Of a DNA stretch of 64,000 bases, positions 49,422 to 58,302 are shown piece by piece. Source of the stretch: Methylobacterium sp. FF17 (GTDB lineage: Bacteria; Pseudomonadota; Alphaproteobacteria; Rhizobiales; Beijerinckiaceae); NCBI RefSeq assembly GCF_025813715.1, contig NZ_CP107532.1:4294001-4358000 (forward strand). Direction: 5' to 3'. Position 1 is the stretch's first letter. Each line of letters starts with the position of its first letter. The position numbers and the translations under genes were made by a program. The notes beneath the pieces were generated by a model that worked only from the letters and a program-made list of their open reading frames with translations, searched no databases and was not told the DNA's origin.

Positions 49422-51028
49422 GAAGCGTCGCCCGAGGTCGCAAGCGGCGCGGTGGCAGGGATGCCGGCGCTGGCGGCCCCGACCCGCCCGGCCGACAGTT
49501 CCTCGATGAGGAGGCGCGCGGTGATGCGCGCGCCCTCGTAGATCACGGGCAGACCCGAACCCGGATGGGTTCCGCCGCCGACGAGGTAGAGGCCCGGCCC
49601 GAAGCGGTTGTGCGGGCGGAAGTAGAGCATCTGCATCAGGTCGTGGGCGAGGTTGAAGGTGGCGCCCTCGTGAACGAAGAAGTCGTCGCGCCACTCGGTC
49701 GGGTCGACGATGCGCTCGTAGCGGATGCGCGATTCGATGTCACCGAGGCCGAGCAGGGCGAGGCGGTCGAGGACGAGGCGGCGATAAGTCTCGCGTAGGC
49801 CCTTCCAGTCGATGCCGGCCTTCAGGTTCGGCACCGGCACCAGCACGTAGAGGCTGGTCTGGCCGGGCGGCGCCATGCCGCCATCGGTGAAGCCCGCATG
49901 CTGCACGTAGAGGGAGGGCTGCATCGGCAGGATGCCGTCGGTGATCTCCCGGATGTTCCGGGCGTAATCCTCCGACAGCAGGATGGTGTGGTGGCCGAGT
50001 GCCTCGGGCATCGGCCCGTCGAGGCCGAGATAGAGCATGAAGGTCGAGCAGGAGAGGCGCGCCTTCTCGATCTTGGCATCGCGCCAGCGCGGGCGGTGCT
50101 GTTGCGGCACCAGGTCCTGGATGACCTTGGCGAAATCGCCGTTGATCACCACTGCGTCGGCATGGATCGTTTCGCCGTTGCAGATCACGCCGCTGGCGCG
50201 CTTGCCCTCGAAGAGGACCCGCTCGACGCCGGCCCCGAGGCGGATGTCGACGCCCATGCGGCGGGCGAGGCCGGCCATCGCCTCGGAGACGGCACCGCAG
50301 CCGCCGACCGGGTGGTAGACCCCGTGCTCGTATTCGAGGAACGACAGGATGGTGAACAGGCTCGGGCACCGGAACGGCGACATGCCGAGGTACTTGGTCT
50401 GGAACGCGAAGGCGAGGCGGACGCGCGGGTCCTTGAAGTAGCGCTGCAGGTCCTTGTCGACGCTGCGGCCCGGATGCAGGTGGGGCAGGGCGGCGATCAT
50501 GGCGGGCGAGGCCATGGACCGCAGGGTGTGGAAGGCCTGCTCCAGCACCGGCTTGAAGAACTTCAGCTTCACCCGGTTGTCCGCGAAGAACTTGCGCACG
50601 TTCTTCGCGTCGTCCGGCGCGATGCGGGCGACCTCGGCCTCCAGCCGGTCCATGTCGTTGGTGGCGCGGATCTCGCCGCCCGCCTCGAACACGAGGTGGT
50701 ATTGCGGGTCGAGGCGCTCGAGCTTGACGTGGTCTTCCAGACGCTCGCCGCAGGTCTCGAAGATGTCCGCCAGGATCTGCGGATAGAGGAAGAAGGTCGG
50801 CCCGATATCGAAGCGGTAACCGCCCGGCGCCTCCACCGTCTTGGTGCGCCCGCCCACCGCCGGATCCTTCTCCAGCAATGTCACGTGGACCCCGGCACGG
50901 GCCATGAGAAGCGCGGTGGCGAGGCCGCCGGGACCGGCACCGACGATGATGACGCGGCGTCCGGACAGGGTCCGCAGGCCATCCCGTGACTGCAACAACG
51001 CTCGCGATTCCTTCGTCTTCGCCCTCAT
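49418..51028 (-). CDS. CrtI-family carotenoid desaturase/oxidase (second)
   Basis: 536 residues. RRVIIVGAGPGGLATALLMA RAGVHVTLLEKD (FAD site), GGRTKTVEAPGGYRFDIGPT FF, a middle region with YLGMSPFRCPSLFTILSFLE and the C-terminal LYLVGGGTHPGSGLPVIYEG. Full length. It is the first gene of the minus-strand unit with DUF2141 and the ABC exporter. As a paralogue of the other desaturase it most likely acts on diapophytoene/squalene-derived intermediates. Confidence 0.9.
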   Translation of the reverse strand: MRAKTKESRALLQSRDGLRTLSGRRVIIVGAGPGGLATALLMARAGVHVTLLEKDPAVGGRTKTVEAPGGYRFDIGPTFFLYPQILADIFETCGERLEDHVKLERLDPQYHLVFEAGGEIRATNDMDRLEAEVARIAPDDAKNVRKFFADNRVKLKFFKPVLEQAFHTLRSMASPAMIAALPHLHPGRSVDKDLQRYFKDPRVRLAFAFQTKYLGMSPFRCPSLFTILSFLEYEHGVYHPVGGCGAVSEAMAGLARRMGVDIRLGAGVERVLFEGKRASGVICNGETIHADAVVINGDFAKVIQDLVPQQHRPRWRDAKIEKARLSCSTFMLYLGLDGPMPEALGHHTILLSEDYARNIREITDGILPMQPSLYVQHAGFTDGGMAPPGQTSLYVLVPVPNLKAGIDWKGLRETYRRLVLDRLALLGLGDIESRIRYERIVDPTEWRDDFFVHEGATFNLAHDLMQMLYFRPHNRFGPGLYLVGGGTHPGSGLPVIYEGARITARLLIEELSAGRVGAASAGIPATAPLATSGDAS

Positions 51029-51168
51029 CCCGAACGCATGTGGCGCGGAACGAGGGTCCGTCCAGGCCTCAGGGCCCCTGCGACCAATCTTGACCGTGGC
51101 AGGGCGGGCGGCAATGGGGGCGCAATGTCGCGCGGCACGGTTGTGCCAGTGGCACGGCTCCGGCGCCG

Positions 51169-51969
51169 TCAGCAGATGGCCGCCAGATGATGGAGCGCGA
51201 TCGCTCCGGCGGTGGCCACGTTGAGGGAATCGAAGTCCGGCGCCATCGGGATGCGCAGGGTGCGCAGGCTCGCCATCAGGGCCGGCGGCAGGCCGGGCCC
51301 CTCGGTCCCGAGGATCAGCAGGGTCCGGAGCGGAGGCGCGAGGGCAGCGAGAGTCTCCACGCCTCCCGGGCTCAGGGCCAGGGGAGTCAGGTCGTGGCGC
51401 CGGGCATAGCCGAGGATCGCGTCGGCATCCGCCAAGCGCTGGAACGGCACCGTCAGCGCCGCTCCGGCCGAGACGCGGATCGCCTTGCGGTAGAGGGGAT
51501 CGCAGGTGGCCCCGTCGAGGAGCACCGCGTCGGCCCCGAAGGCGGCGGCGTTGCGGAACAGGCCCCCGACATTGTCATGGTTGGTGAGACCGACGAGGCC
51601 GAGCACGAGGGTACGCGCGGGAGCGGGGGCCAACCCAGCCTCGGCCTCGCTTCCACGCCGGCCCACGGCGAGCACGCCGCGATGGATCGGAAACCCGGTG
51701 ATCGCGCTCATCACCGGCTTGGTCGCGCAGAAGACCGGGACGTCGCCGGGGAGCCGGACGAGGGTATCGGTGAGCGCGCCCAGGCGCTCCGGGGCGAGCA
51801 GGACCGATTCGAGTCCGAACCGGGCCCGAGCCGAGAGCATCACCCGCAGGGTGACCTCGCCCTCGACGATGAACCGTCCCTCCCGCCCGACGAGGTCGCG
51901 CTCGCGCATCGCCGTGTAGGGGGCGAGACGCGGATCGGCCGGGTCGTGAATGGTGATCGGCGCGCGCAA
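51169..51969 (-). CDS. TrmH/SpoU-family RNA 2'-O-methyltransferase
   Basis: 266 residues. An N-terminal substrate-binding domain is followed by the SPOUT knot: motif 1 NHDNVGGLFRNAAAFGADAV LLD, motif 2 LLILGTEGPGLPPALM, motif 3 IPMAPDFDSLNVATAGAIAL HH. It methylates ribose in tRNA or rRNA; the target is not determined. It starts nine bases after the MaoC gene. Confidence 0.9.
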   Translation of the reverse strand: MRAPITIHDPADPRLAPYTAMRERDLVGREGRFIVEGEVTLRVMLSARARFGLESVLLAPERLGALTDTLVRLPGDVPVFCATKPVMSAITGFPIHRGVLAVGRRGSEAEAGLAPAPARTLVLGLVGLTNHDNVGGLFRNAAAFGADAVLLDGATCDPLYRKAIRVSAGAALTVPFQRLADADAILGYARRHDLTPLALSPGGVETLAALAPPLRTLLILGTEGPGLPPALMASLRTLRIPMAPDFDSLNVATAGAIALHHLAAIC

Positions 51970-51978
51970 GGCGGGTCG

Positions 51979-52458
51979 TCAGGCGCTCGCGGGGCGCCCG
52001 CCCATCCGGACCGCGAGGGGGTCGGCCTCGGCCTTGGTCGGCACCTTCACCAGGGCCTCCCCGTCGAGCACGACCTCGCCGGCCACGGAGCAGGTGCATT
52101 TCAGACGCGCGCGCCGGCGCTCCGGCACCAGTTCGGCGACCTCGACGGTGACCTCGACCGTATCGCCGATGCGCACGGGGGCGCGAAAGTTCAGGGTCTG
52201 GCTGATGTAGACGGCGCCCGGGCCGGGCAGGCGGGTGCCGAGCACCGCCGAGATCAGGCCGGCCGTGTAGAGGCCGTGGGCGATGCGGGTGCCGAAGGGC
52301 GTGCGGGCCGCGAAGTGCTCGGAGAGGTGGATCGGGTTGCGGTCGCCGGTGATCTCGGCGAAACCCACCACGTCGGAGGAGGCGATGACCTTGTTCAGCG
52401 TCTCGGACAAACCGACTTCGAGATCCTCGAAGTACAGGACGCGCAGTTCGGGCATCAT
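51979..52458 (-). CDS. MaoC-family (R)-specific enoyl-CoA hydratase-like protein
   Basis: 159 residues from ATG 52458 with GGAGGG nine bases upstream. Hot-dog fold with the hydratase motif AEITGDRNPIHLSEHFAART PFGTRIAHGL (catalytic Asp and His). Length and motif match PhaJ/CroR-type single-domain enzymes that hydrate crotonyl-CoA to (R)-3-hydroxybutyryl-CoA, feeding polyhydroxybutyrate or the ethylmalonyl-CoA pathway. The exact assignment is open. Confidence 0.87.
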   Translation of the reverse strand: MMPELRVLYFEDLEVGLSETLNKVIASSDVVGFAEITGDRNPIHLSEHFAARTPFGTRIAHGLYTAGLISAVLGTRLPGPGAVYISQTLNFRAPVRIGDTVEVTVEVAELVPERRRARLKCTCSVAGEVVLDGEALVKVPTKAEADPLAVRMGGRPASA

Positions 52459-52675
52459 GGGCGGTGTCCCTCCGATTCCGGTCGTTGATCTCGATTCGTG
52501 GGCGCGCAACGTCCACGCGGCCGGATTTCCGCCTCGCACAGGCGGCGGGCCAAATCCAGCCTGCACCGACCGATAAAGCCGCGCCGCCGGACGGCGGACC
52601 TCGACAGGCGGAGGCTTCCCGCGCCAAGGAGGTCGCCAACGCGGCGTCGTCCCGCGACAAGGTCGAGCCGTCCCC

Positions 52676-53305
52676 GTGCCCAGTCCCCCCTCCGCCACCC
52701 TGCGCCCCGTCGTTGCCCGCGTCGCCGGGCTGAACCTCGCCTATTTCGGCGTCGAAATCAGCGTCGCGCTGGCAATCGGCTCGCTCGCGCTCATCGCCGA
52801 CAGTCTCGACTTCCTCGAAGACGCGGCCATCAACCTGCTGATCTTCGCCGGTATCGGCTGGAGCATGCGCAACCGGGCGCGCCTCGGCGCGGTGCTCGCC
52901 GTCATCCTGCTGCTGCCGGCGCTGGCCACCGCCTACGCCGCCTGGGGCAAGTTCGCCACGATGGTGCCGCCGGCCCCGGTTCCGCTCACGCTGACGGGAC
53001 TCGGAGCGCTCGCCGTCAATCTCACCTGCGCGATGATGCTGGCCGGCCACCGCGCAGGAGGCGGCAGCCTGACCCGGGCGGCCTACCTCTCGGCGCGCAA
53101 CGACGCCTATGCCAACCTCGCCATCATCGCCGCCGGGATCGCCACGGCCCTGACCCTCTCGGCTTGGCCCGATCTCATCGCGGCGGCGGGCATCGCCATC
53201 CTCAACGCCGATTCGGCGGGCGACATCCTGCGGGCCGCGCGGGCGGAATGGCGGGCGGCCAAAACCGCCCCCGAGACGACTGCACCCGAAAAGCCCGTTT
53301 CCTGA
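52676..53305 (+). CDS. CDF-family cation efflux protein
   Basis: 209 residues, about six membrane helices and no C-terminal cytoplasmic domain (ends in a short basic/acidic tail). Helix 2 has IADSLDFLEDAAINL, a DxxxD metal site; YLSARNDAYANLAIIAAGI in helix 5 gives the second (NDAYxN) site. A compact CDF-type exporter of Zn2+, Co2+ or Fe2+ across the inner membrane. Divergent from the MaoC gene. Confidence 0.83.
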   Translation: MPSPPSATLRPVVARVAGLNLAYFGVEISVALAIGSLALIADSLDFLEDAAINLLIFAGIGWSMRNRARLGAVLAVILLLPALATAYAAWGKFATMVPPAPVPLTLTGLGALAVNLTCAMMLAGHRAGGGSLTRAAYLSARNDAYANLAIIAAGIATALTLSAWPDLIAAAGIAILNADSAGDILRAARAEWRAAKTAPETTAPEKPVS

Positions 53306-53324
53306 GGGACCCCGAGCCGCCTCC

Positions 53325-54170
53325 ATGCGCCTGTTTCCGATCTCCGATCTCCACCTGGAGCGCCGACGCCTCGACGTCATCCTGCGGCCGGAACAACCCT
53401 TCGACGTGCTGGTCTGCCCCGGCGACCTGTACGAGGGACGCCCGGAGCAGGGTCTCGCCGCACTCGTGACCCTGGCGCGGGGCGGGCCGATCGTGCTGGT
53501 GCCCGGCAACCACGAGCATTATGCGCCCACCGGCGACGGACGCACGGCGCCGGATCTCCTCGCCGACCTGGCGGCCGAGGTCCACCGGCTGAACGGGGAG
53601 GGCGCCGCGATCCACCTGCTTCAGCGCGGGGCCGCGATTGTCCTCGACGGCGTGCGCTTCGTCGGCACGACCCTCTGGAGCGACTGGTCGCTGGCGGGGC
53701 GCTGGCTGGACGCGGGCGTACCGGACCATCCCCAGGACCCGGTCGCCTACGCGGCCGCGCGCATGACGGATCCGGTCACAGGATCGCGCGAGTTCCGGGG
53801 CTCGATCCGCAACGGCGACGGCACGGTCTGGTCGCCCGCCGACGCGATGGCGGCCCATACCCGGGAGCGCGAGGGCCTGATCGCCGCCTTGTCGCGGCCC
53901 CATGACGGCCCCACCGTCTGCGTCACGCATCACCCTCCGAGCCCGCGCGCGGCCGATGCGTTCCGCCACGCGCCCGGCGTGCCGTGGTGGGTACCGGCCT
54001 TCTATGCCAGCACCGTGCTGGAGGACCTTCCCGAGGCGGCTCGGCCGGACCTCTGGGTCTCGGGCCACTTCCATGCCGGGCATGACATGCAGATCGAGCG
54101 CACCCGCTGGGTCGCGAACCCGGTGGAGGGACGGGACTTCTCGGCCGATCACATTCTCACGATCGGATGA
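53325..54170 (+). CDS. Calcineurin-like metallophosphoesterase
   Basis: 281 residues. Metal-binding motifs in order: ISDLHLERRR (DxH), LVCPGDLYEG (GD), VPGNHEHYAP (GNHE), VTHHPPSPRA and SGHFHAGHDM (GHFH). Intact, unlike the truncated one at 27,912. Substrate unknown. Begins 19 bases after the CDF gene, so probably co-transcribed. Confidence 0.88.
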   Translation: MRLFPISDLHLERRRLDVILRPEQPFDVLVCPGDLYEGRPEQGLAALVTLARGGPIVLVPGNHEHYAPTGDGRTAPDLLADLAAEVHRLNGEGAAIHLLQRGAAIVLDGVRFVGTTLWSDWSLAGRWLDAGVPDHPQDPVAYAAARMTDPVTGSREFRGSIRNGDGTVWSPADAMAAHTREREGLIAALSRPHDGPTVCVTHHPPSPRAADAFRHAPGVPWWVPAFYASTVLEDLPEAARPDLWVSGHFHAGHDMQIERTRWVANPVEGRDFSADHILTIG

Positions 54171-54242
54171 GACCGATCCCGGCGCGGGTGCGTATCGGAT
54201 CCGGAAGATCGCCCACCGAGGACCGGTCAGAAGAGATCGCCC

Positions 54243-54464
54243 ATGAACGCCTTCATCGCCGTGGTCCTGGTCTGCGCCAACGGCATCCCCATCGAGGCCT
54301 GCACCGACGATCGGGCGAGCGAGGTCCGCAAGGTCCGGGTCGCCAACGAACTCGGCTGCACGAACGGCTGGCAGGAGATCATCGCCCGTACCGATCTGAG
54401 GGACGAGATCGGCCGCACGAGCTACCTCAAGACCGAGTGCCGGCGGGTGAAGCACGCGGAGTGA
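54243..54464 (+). CDS. Small secreted hypothetical protein
   Basis: 73 residues. Short hydrophobic N-terminus (FIAVVLVCANG), four cysteines, and a charged middle (DDRASEVRKVRVANELGCTN GWQEI). Might be a periplasmic small protein. No family recognised. Confidence 0.55.
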   Translation: MNAFIAVVLVCANGIPIEACTDDRASEVRKVRVANELGCTNGWQEIIARTDLRDEIGRTSYLKTECRRVKHAE

Positions 54465-54492
54465 AGCCGGCGGAGCGCCCCCTGCCGCGCGG

Positions 54493-54870
54493 CTACTTCT
54501 CGTACTTGATGTAGGCGAAGCGCGGGTCGGTGGGCGTCCCCTCCAGCGCCCCGCCCTCCGCACCGGGCTGCCAGCCGACTACCTCCTCGATCTTGGCGGC
54601 CAGTGCGAAGTCCTTCTCGGTAATGCCCTTGGCGGCATGGTTGGTCAGGCGCACCTCCACCCAGGCGTAGGAAGCGGTGATGTCCGGGTGGTGCCAGGCC
54701 GCCTCCGCAAGGTGGCCCACGGTGTTGATGACCATGAGCGTGCCCTTCCAGCCCGCCGTCTTGTAGGTGCGCTTGATCCAACCGTCCTCCAGCCGCCAGG
54801 CCGGCAGGTCACGCGCCAGCCGCGCCGTGATGGTGACGTCGTCGATCACGTCTTCGCGTGTTCCGGCCAT
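54493..54870 (-). CDS. phhB: Pterin-4a-carbinolamine dehydratase
   Basis: 125 residues from ATG 54870. The family pattern is complete: FMVINTVGHLAEAAWHHPDI-like block with AWHHPDITASYAWVEVRLTN HAAKGITEKDF holding the catalytic His residues and Asp. It dehydrates 4a-hydroxytetrahydropterin; bacterial members can also act in molybdopterin metabolism. The C-terminal 35 residues are a longer tail than usual. Confidence 0.9.
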   Translation of the reverse strand: MAGTREDVIDDVTITARLARDLPAWRLEDGWIKRTYKTAGWKGTLMVINTVGHLAEAAWHHPDITASYAWVEVRLTNHAAKGITEKDFALAAKIEEVVGWQPGAEGGALEGTPTDPRFAYIKYEK

Positions 54871-55101
54871 GATCCGCTCCAGACAGGTCTTCGGCGAAAA
54901 CCTGCGCCGGGCTTCGGTTTCACGCAAGTCCCGCCTGGACGACAGGGACTTCGCTTTCGCGAGGGGCGACCATCAGCCCTTGCGTCTTACCGAATCATCC
55001 TGTGGACGCCCTCCGATCAAGCTCTTATGTAGAAGTCCAACAGGCGCCGGTCTTTACGGGACCACCCGAGCGCCCGACGTCGAATCCAGGGAGTGTGCCC
55101 C

Positions 55102-56097
55102 ATGCTGTCACGGCGCGGATTGCTCGCGACGGCGGCATCGTCGCCCCTGTCGGTTCTGGCCTGGAACGCTCCGGCGCTTGCGGCGCCGGCCACCATCCGC
55201 GTCGGCAGCCTGCCCTTCGGCACGGTCTCGTGGGAAGCGGCGGTGATCAAGGCGCACGGGCTCGACACCGCCAACGGCTTCACCCTCGACGTCGTCAAGC
55301 TCGCCGGCAACGACGCGGCGCGGATTGCCTTCCTCGGCGGCCAGGTCGACACCATCGTGGGTGACCTGCTCTGGGCGGCACGCCTCGGCAACGAGGGCCG
55401 CGCGATCCGCTTCTTCCCCTACTCCACCACCGAGGGTTCGCTGATGGTACCGGGCGACAGCCCGATCCGAACGCTGGCCGACCTCAAGGGCAAGCGCCTC
55501 GGCGTCGCCGGTGGTCCCCTCGACAAGAATTGGCTCCTCCTGAAGGCCCAGGCCCGCGACGCGGCGGGCATCGACCTCGAGGCGCAGGCGACCATCGCCT
55601 TCGGCGCACCGCCGCTCCTCGCGCTCAAGCTCGAACAGGGCGAACTGGATGCCGGGCTCCTCTACTGGACCTATTGCGCCCGCCTGGAGCCAAAAGGCTT
55701 CCGCCGCCTGATCGGCTCCGACGACATCATGCGTGCCTTCGGGGCCACCGGCTCGATGGCGCTGATCGGATACCTTCTCGATGGCGAGACCCTGAAGACC
55801 AAGCCCGAGGCGGTGGCGGGTTTCGCCCGCGCCTCGAAGGCCGCCAAGGAGGCGCTCGCGAACGACGCCTCGGCCTGGGATGTGGTGCGCCCGCTGATGG
55901 CGGCCGACGACGAGGCGACCTTCCAGGCCCTGAAGCGCGATTTCCTCGCCGGCATCCCGCGCCGTCCACTGGCCACGGAGCGGGGCGACGGCGAGAAGCT
56001 GTTCGGCGTCATGGCGCGGCTCGGAGGAGAACGCCTCGTCGGGGCCGGTTCCACGCTCCCGCCGGGCCTCTACTTCGACGGCAGCGGGAATGGCTGA
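55102..56097 (+). CDS. ABC transporter substrate-binding protein (NitT/TauT-like, Tat signal)
   Basis: 331 residues from ATG 55102 with GGGAG upstream. LSRRGLLATAASSPLSVLAW is a twin-arginine-like signal. The mature part is a periplasmic binding protein type 2 of the SsuA/TauA/NitT group (IRVGSLPFGTVSWEAAVIKA, VDTIVGDLLWAARLG, LKGKRLGVAGGPLDKNWLLL). The first of three genes for an importer directly upstream of xoxF. The substrate is not known; a cofactor- or methylotrophy-related ligand is a reasonable guess from context. Confidence 0.87.
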   Translation: MLSRRGLLATAASSPLSVLAWNAPALAAPATIRVGSLPFGTVSWEAAVIKAHGLDTANGFTLDVVKLAGNDAARIAFLGGQVDTIVGDLLWAARLGNEGRAIRFFPYSTTEGSLMVPGDSPIRTLADLKGKRLGVAGGPLDKNWLLLKAQARDAAGIDLEAQATIAFGAPPLLALKLEQGELDAGLLYWTYCARLEPKGFRRLIGSDDIMRAFGATGSMALIGYLLDGETLKTKPEAVAGFARASKAAKEALANDASAWDVVRPLMAADDEATFQALKRDFLAGIPRRPLATERGDGEKLFGVMARLGGERLVGAGSTLPPGLYFDGSGNG

Positions 56098-56136
56098 GGC
56101 GCTCGCGCGCGCGCCGTTCCCGGTGCCCTGACCCCC

Positions 56137-56874
56137 ATGGGTCTTGCCACCCGTCTCGTCTCCGTGCTGGTGCTGCTGGCCGGATGGCAGGTCGCGGCCT
56201 CCGCCGCCGGTTCGCGTCTGCTGCCGGCGCCGCTGGCGATCCTCGACTTCCTCGCCCAGGAATCCGCGCGGGGCGACCTGTGGTGGAACGTCGGCATCAC
56301 GCTTTCCCGCGTGGGCATCTCCTTCCTCCTGGCGATGACCCTCGGCGTGCTGCTCGGCGTCGCGCTCGGACGCTCCCGCCGCCTCAACCTGATCCTGGAC
56401 ACGCCCCTCCTCGTCCTCCTGAACACCCCCGCCCTAGTAATCACGGTGCTGGCCTACATCTGGGTCGGGCTGAACGAGGCGGCGGCGATCGTGGCGGTGG
56501 TGCTCAACAAGCTGCCGAACGTAGCGGTGATCCTGCGGGAGGGCGCGCGCGGACTCGACCCGCAGCTGGAGGAGATGGCCCGCAGCTATCGCTTCGACCG
56601 CCGCACCTGGATCGCCCATGTGCTCGTGCCGCAACTGCAGCCCTTCGCCGTGGCGGCGGCGCGCTCCGGCCTGTCGCTCGCCTGGAAGATCGTGCTGGTG
56701 ATCGAGTTGCTCGGCCGCCCGAACGGCGTGGGCTTCGCCATCAACTACTACTTCGTCCAGAGCCTGAACGTGGCGGCCATCCTCGGCTACAGCCTCGTCT
56801 TCATGAGTGTGATGATCGCCATCGACATCCTCATCCTCCAGCGGCTCGAAGCCTATGTCCGACGCTGGCGCTAA
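56137..56874 (+). CDS. ABC transporter permease (NitT/TauT-like)
   Basis: 245 residues, about six helices. LARSYRFDRRTWIAHVLVPQ type EAA loop is seen as EEMARSYRFDRRTWIAHVLV. TLGVLLGVALGRSRRLNLIL DTPLLVLLNTPALVITVLAY is typical of SsuC/TauC. It overlaps the ATPase gene by 20 bases. Confidence 0.88.
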   Translation: MGLATRLVSVLVLLAGWQVAASAAGSRLLPAPLAILDFLAQESARGDLWWNVGITLSRVGISFLLAMTLGVLLGVALGRSRRLNLILDTPLLVLLNTPALVITVLAYIWVGLNEAAAIVAVVLNKLPNVAVILREGARGLDPQLEEMARSYRFDRRTWIAHVLVPQLQPFAVAAARSGLSLAWKIVLVIELLGRPNGVGFAINYYFVQSLNVAAILGYSLVFMSVMIAIDILILQRLEAYVRRWR

Positions 56875-57625
56875 GGACTCGGTCCCGCCGAAGGCGCCGG
56901 ACGCGGCACTGCAGGTGGAGATCGTCCGCAAGGTCTACGGGGCCGGTGGCCCGGAGCCGGTGGAGGCCGTGCGGGATCTGGCCTTCTCGGTGATCGCGGG
57001 CGAGATCACCTGCCTGATCGGCCCCTCGGGCGCGGGCAAGACCACCACCTTACGCATCCTTCTCGGACTCGATCCGGACTACGAGGGCCGCGTGACACCC
57101 CAGCCGGATGCCGCGGGAATCGCGATGGCGTTCCAGGAACCGCGCCTGCTGCCCTGGCGCACGGTTGAGCAGAACGTCCGGCTTGCCCTTCCGCGCGGTG
57201 CGCGCGGACAGAACCTCGACACCCTGTTCGCGTCCCTCGGCCTCGCGCCCTGGCGCGGGCGCTATCCCGGGGCCCTGTCCCTCGGAATGGCGCGCCGCGT
57301 CTCCCTTGCCCGGGCGCTGGCGCAGAAGCCCCGCATCCTCATCCTGGACGAACCGTTCGTCTCCCTCGACGACACCGCCGCGGCAGCGCTGCGAGCCCTG
57401 GTGGTGGAGGCGGTCGGACGCACCCGCATGGGCGTCCTGATGGTCACCCACAACGTCGCCGAAGCCATCGAGATCGCGGACCGGCTGCTCCTCGTCTCGG
57501 CCCGGCCCGCCAGCCTCCTCGGATGCGTCACTCTCGAGCGGCCACGCGGCGAACGCGACCGGTCCTGGATCGAGTCTCGGCGAGGGGAATTGGCCGCGCG
57601 GTTCCCCAGCGTCATCGCCAACTGA
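56855..57625 (+). CDS. ABC transporter ATP-binding protein (NitT/TauT-like)
   Basis: 256 residues. Walker A CLIGPSGAGKTTTLR, Q-loop MAFQEPRLLPWRTVEQNV, signature ALSLGMARRVSLARALAQ, Walker B ILILDEPFVSLDD, H-loop VTHNVAEAIEIADR. Completes the importer with the two genes upstream. Confidence 0.9.
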   Translation: MSDAGAKDSVPPKAPDAALQVEIVRKVYGAGGPEPVEAVRDLAFSVIAGEITCLIGPSGAGKTTTLRILLGLDPDYEGRVTPQPDAAGIAMAFQEPRLLPWRTVEQNVRLALPRGARGQNLDTLFASLGLAPWRGRYPGALSLGMARRVSLARALAQKPRILILDEPFVSLDDTAAAALRALVVEAVGRTRMGVLMVTHNVAEAIEIADRLLLVSARPASLLGCVTLERPRGERDRSWIESRRGELAARFPSVIAN

Positions 57626-58302
57626 TTCGATCGGATCGCGATCACGCGGCCCGTTCGCAGACCGATCGCTTCCGACCTATGGGCCGATGCGGCGAGACCG
57701 CGCAGAGACCGCGCAGAGACAGAGCTCAGACCGTGACGCTTCAGCGAAGCTAACGCAGCTACTGTGAGACCGCAGCACTAAGCAAAACGGAATTATTATG
57801 CCTAACCTAAGCCCGCTCAGCGTTGGTATTTTGAATTCCAAATGCCGAGCAGGTCGCATTCGTCGGTTTGTGAATTCCGGATGATACAAAGCGTCAGCAC
57901 CATGCGCGGAGTGCATGAACGTCGCCTAAGATGATGAAAACACTTTGCGTTCACACAAGCTTATATTGCACCGCACAATCTTATGCTGCAGGGCACCGTT
58001 ACCATTCGGTTCGTCTGTTGGGTTCACGAGGACTTGTGCGTGGCAAGGCAAGACCGTGCGCAAGCGAGTTGACGTCGGCGAGATTTTTCTTAGAGTTCAT
58101 TCAAGCTTCGGTTTCGAGGGGCGCCGCAAAGGGATAGCGGCCCCTGACCGCGCAGGTCCGGCGACCCCCGTCATTGGCGCGGTCGTAAAGGCTTGGCGTC
58201 CGCTACCGAGGCGATCCTATCCCTGTCGCAAACAGTCAGATCACGACGTGATCTTGCGGATGTTCCGTAAGGTGGCGGCCGGAAGATCTGTCGGAGGAAT
58301 CC
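57626..58302. other. xoxF upstream region with 11-bp tandem repeat
   Basis: About 675 bases without a convincing gene before xoxF, less GC-rich than the flanks and so likely to hold the xoxF promoter and regulatory sites. GAGACCGCGCA is repeated in tandem at 57694-57704 and 57705-57715, with a partial third copy to 57720. The xoxF ribosome-binding site GGAGG lies just before the ATG. No -35/-10 pair is claimed. Confidence 0.5.
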
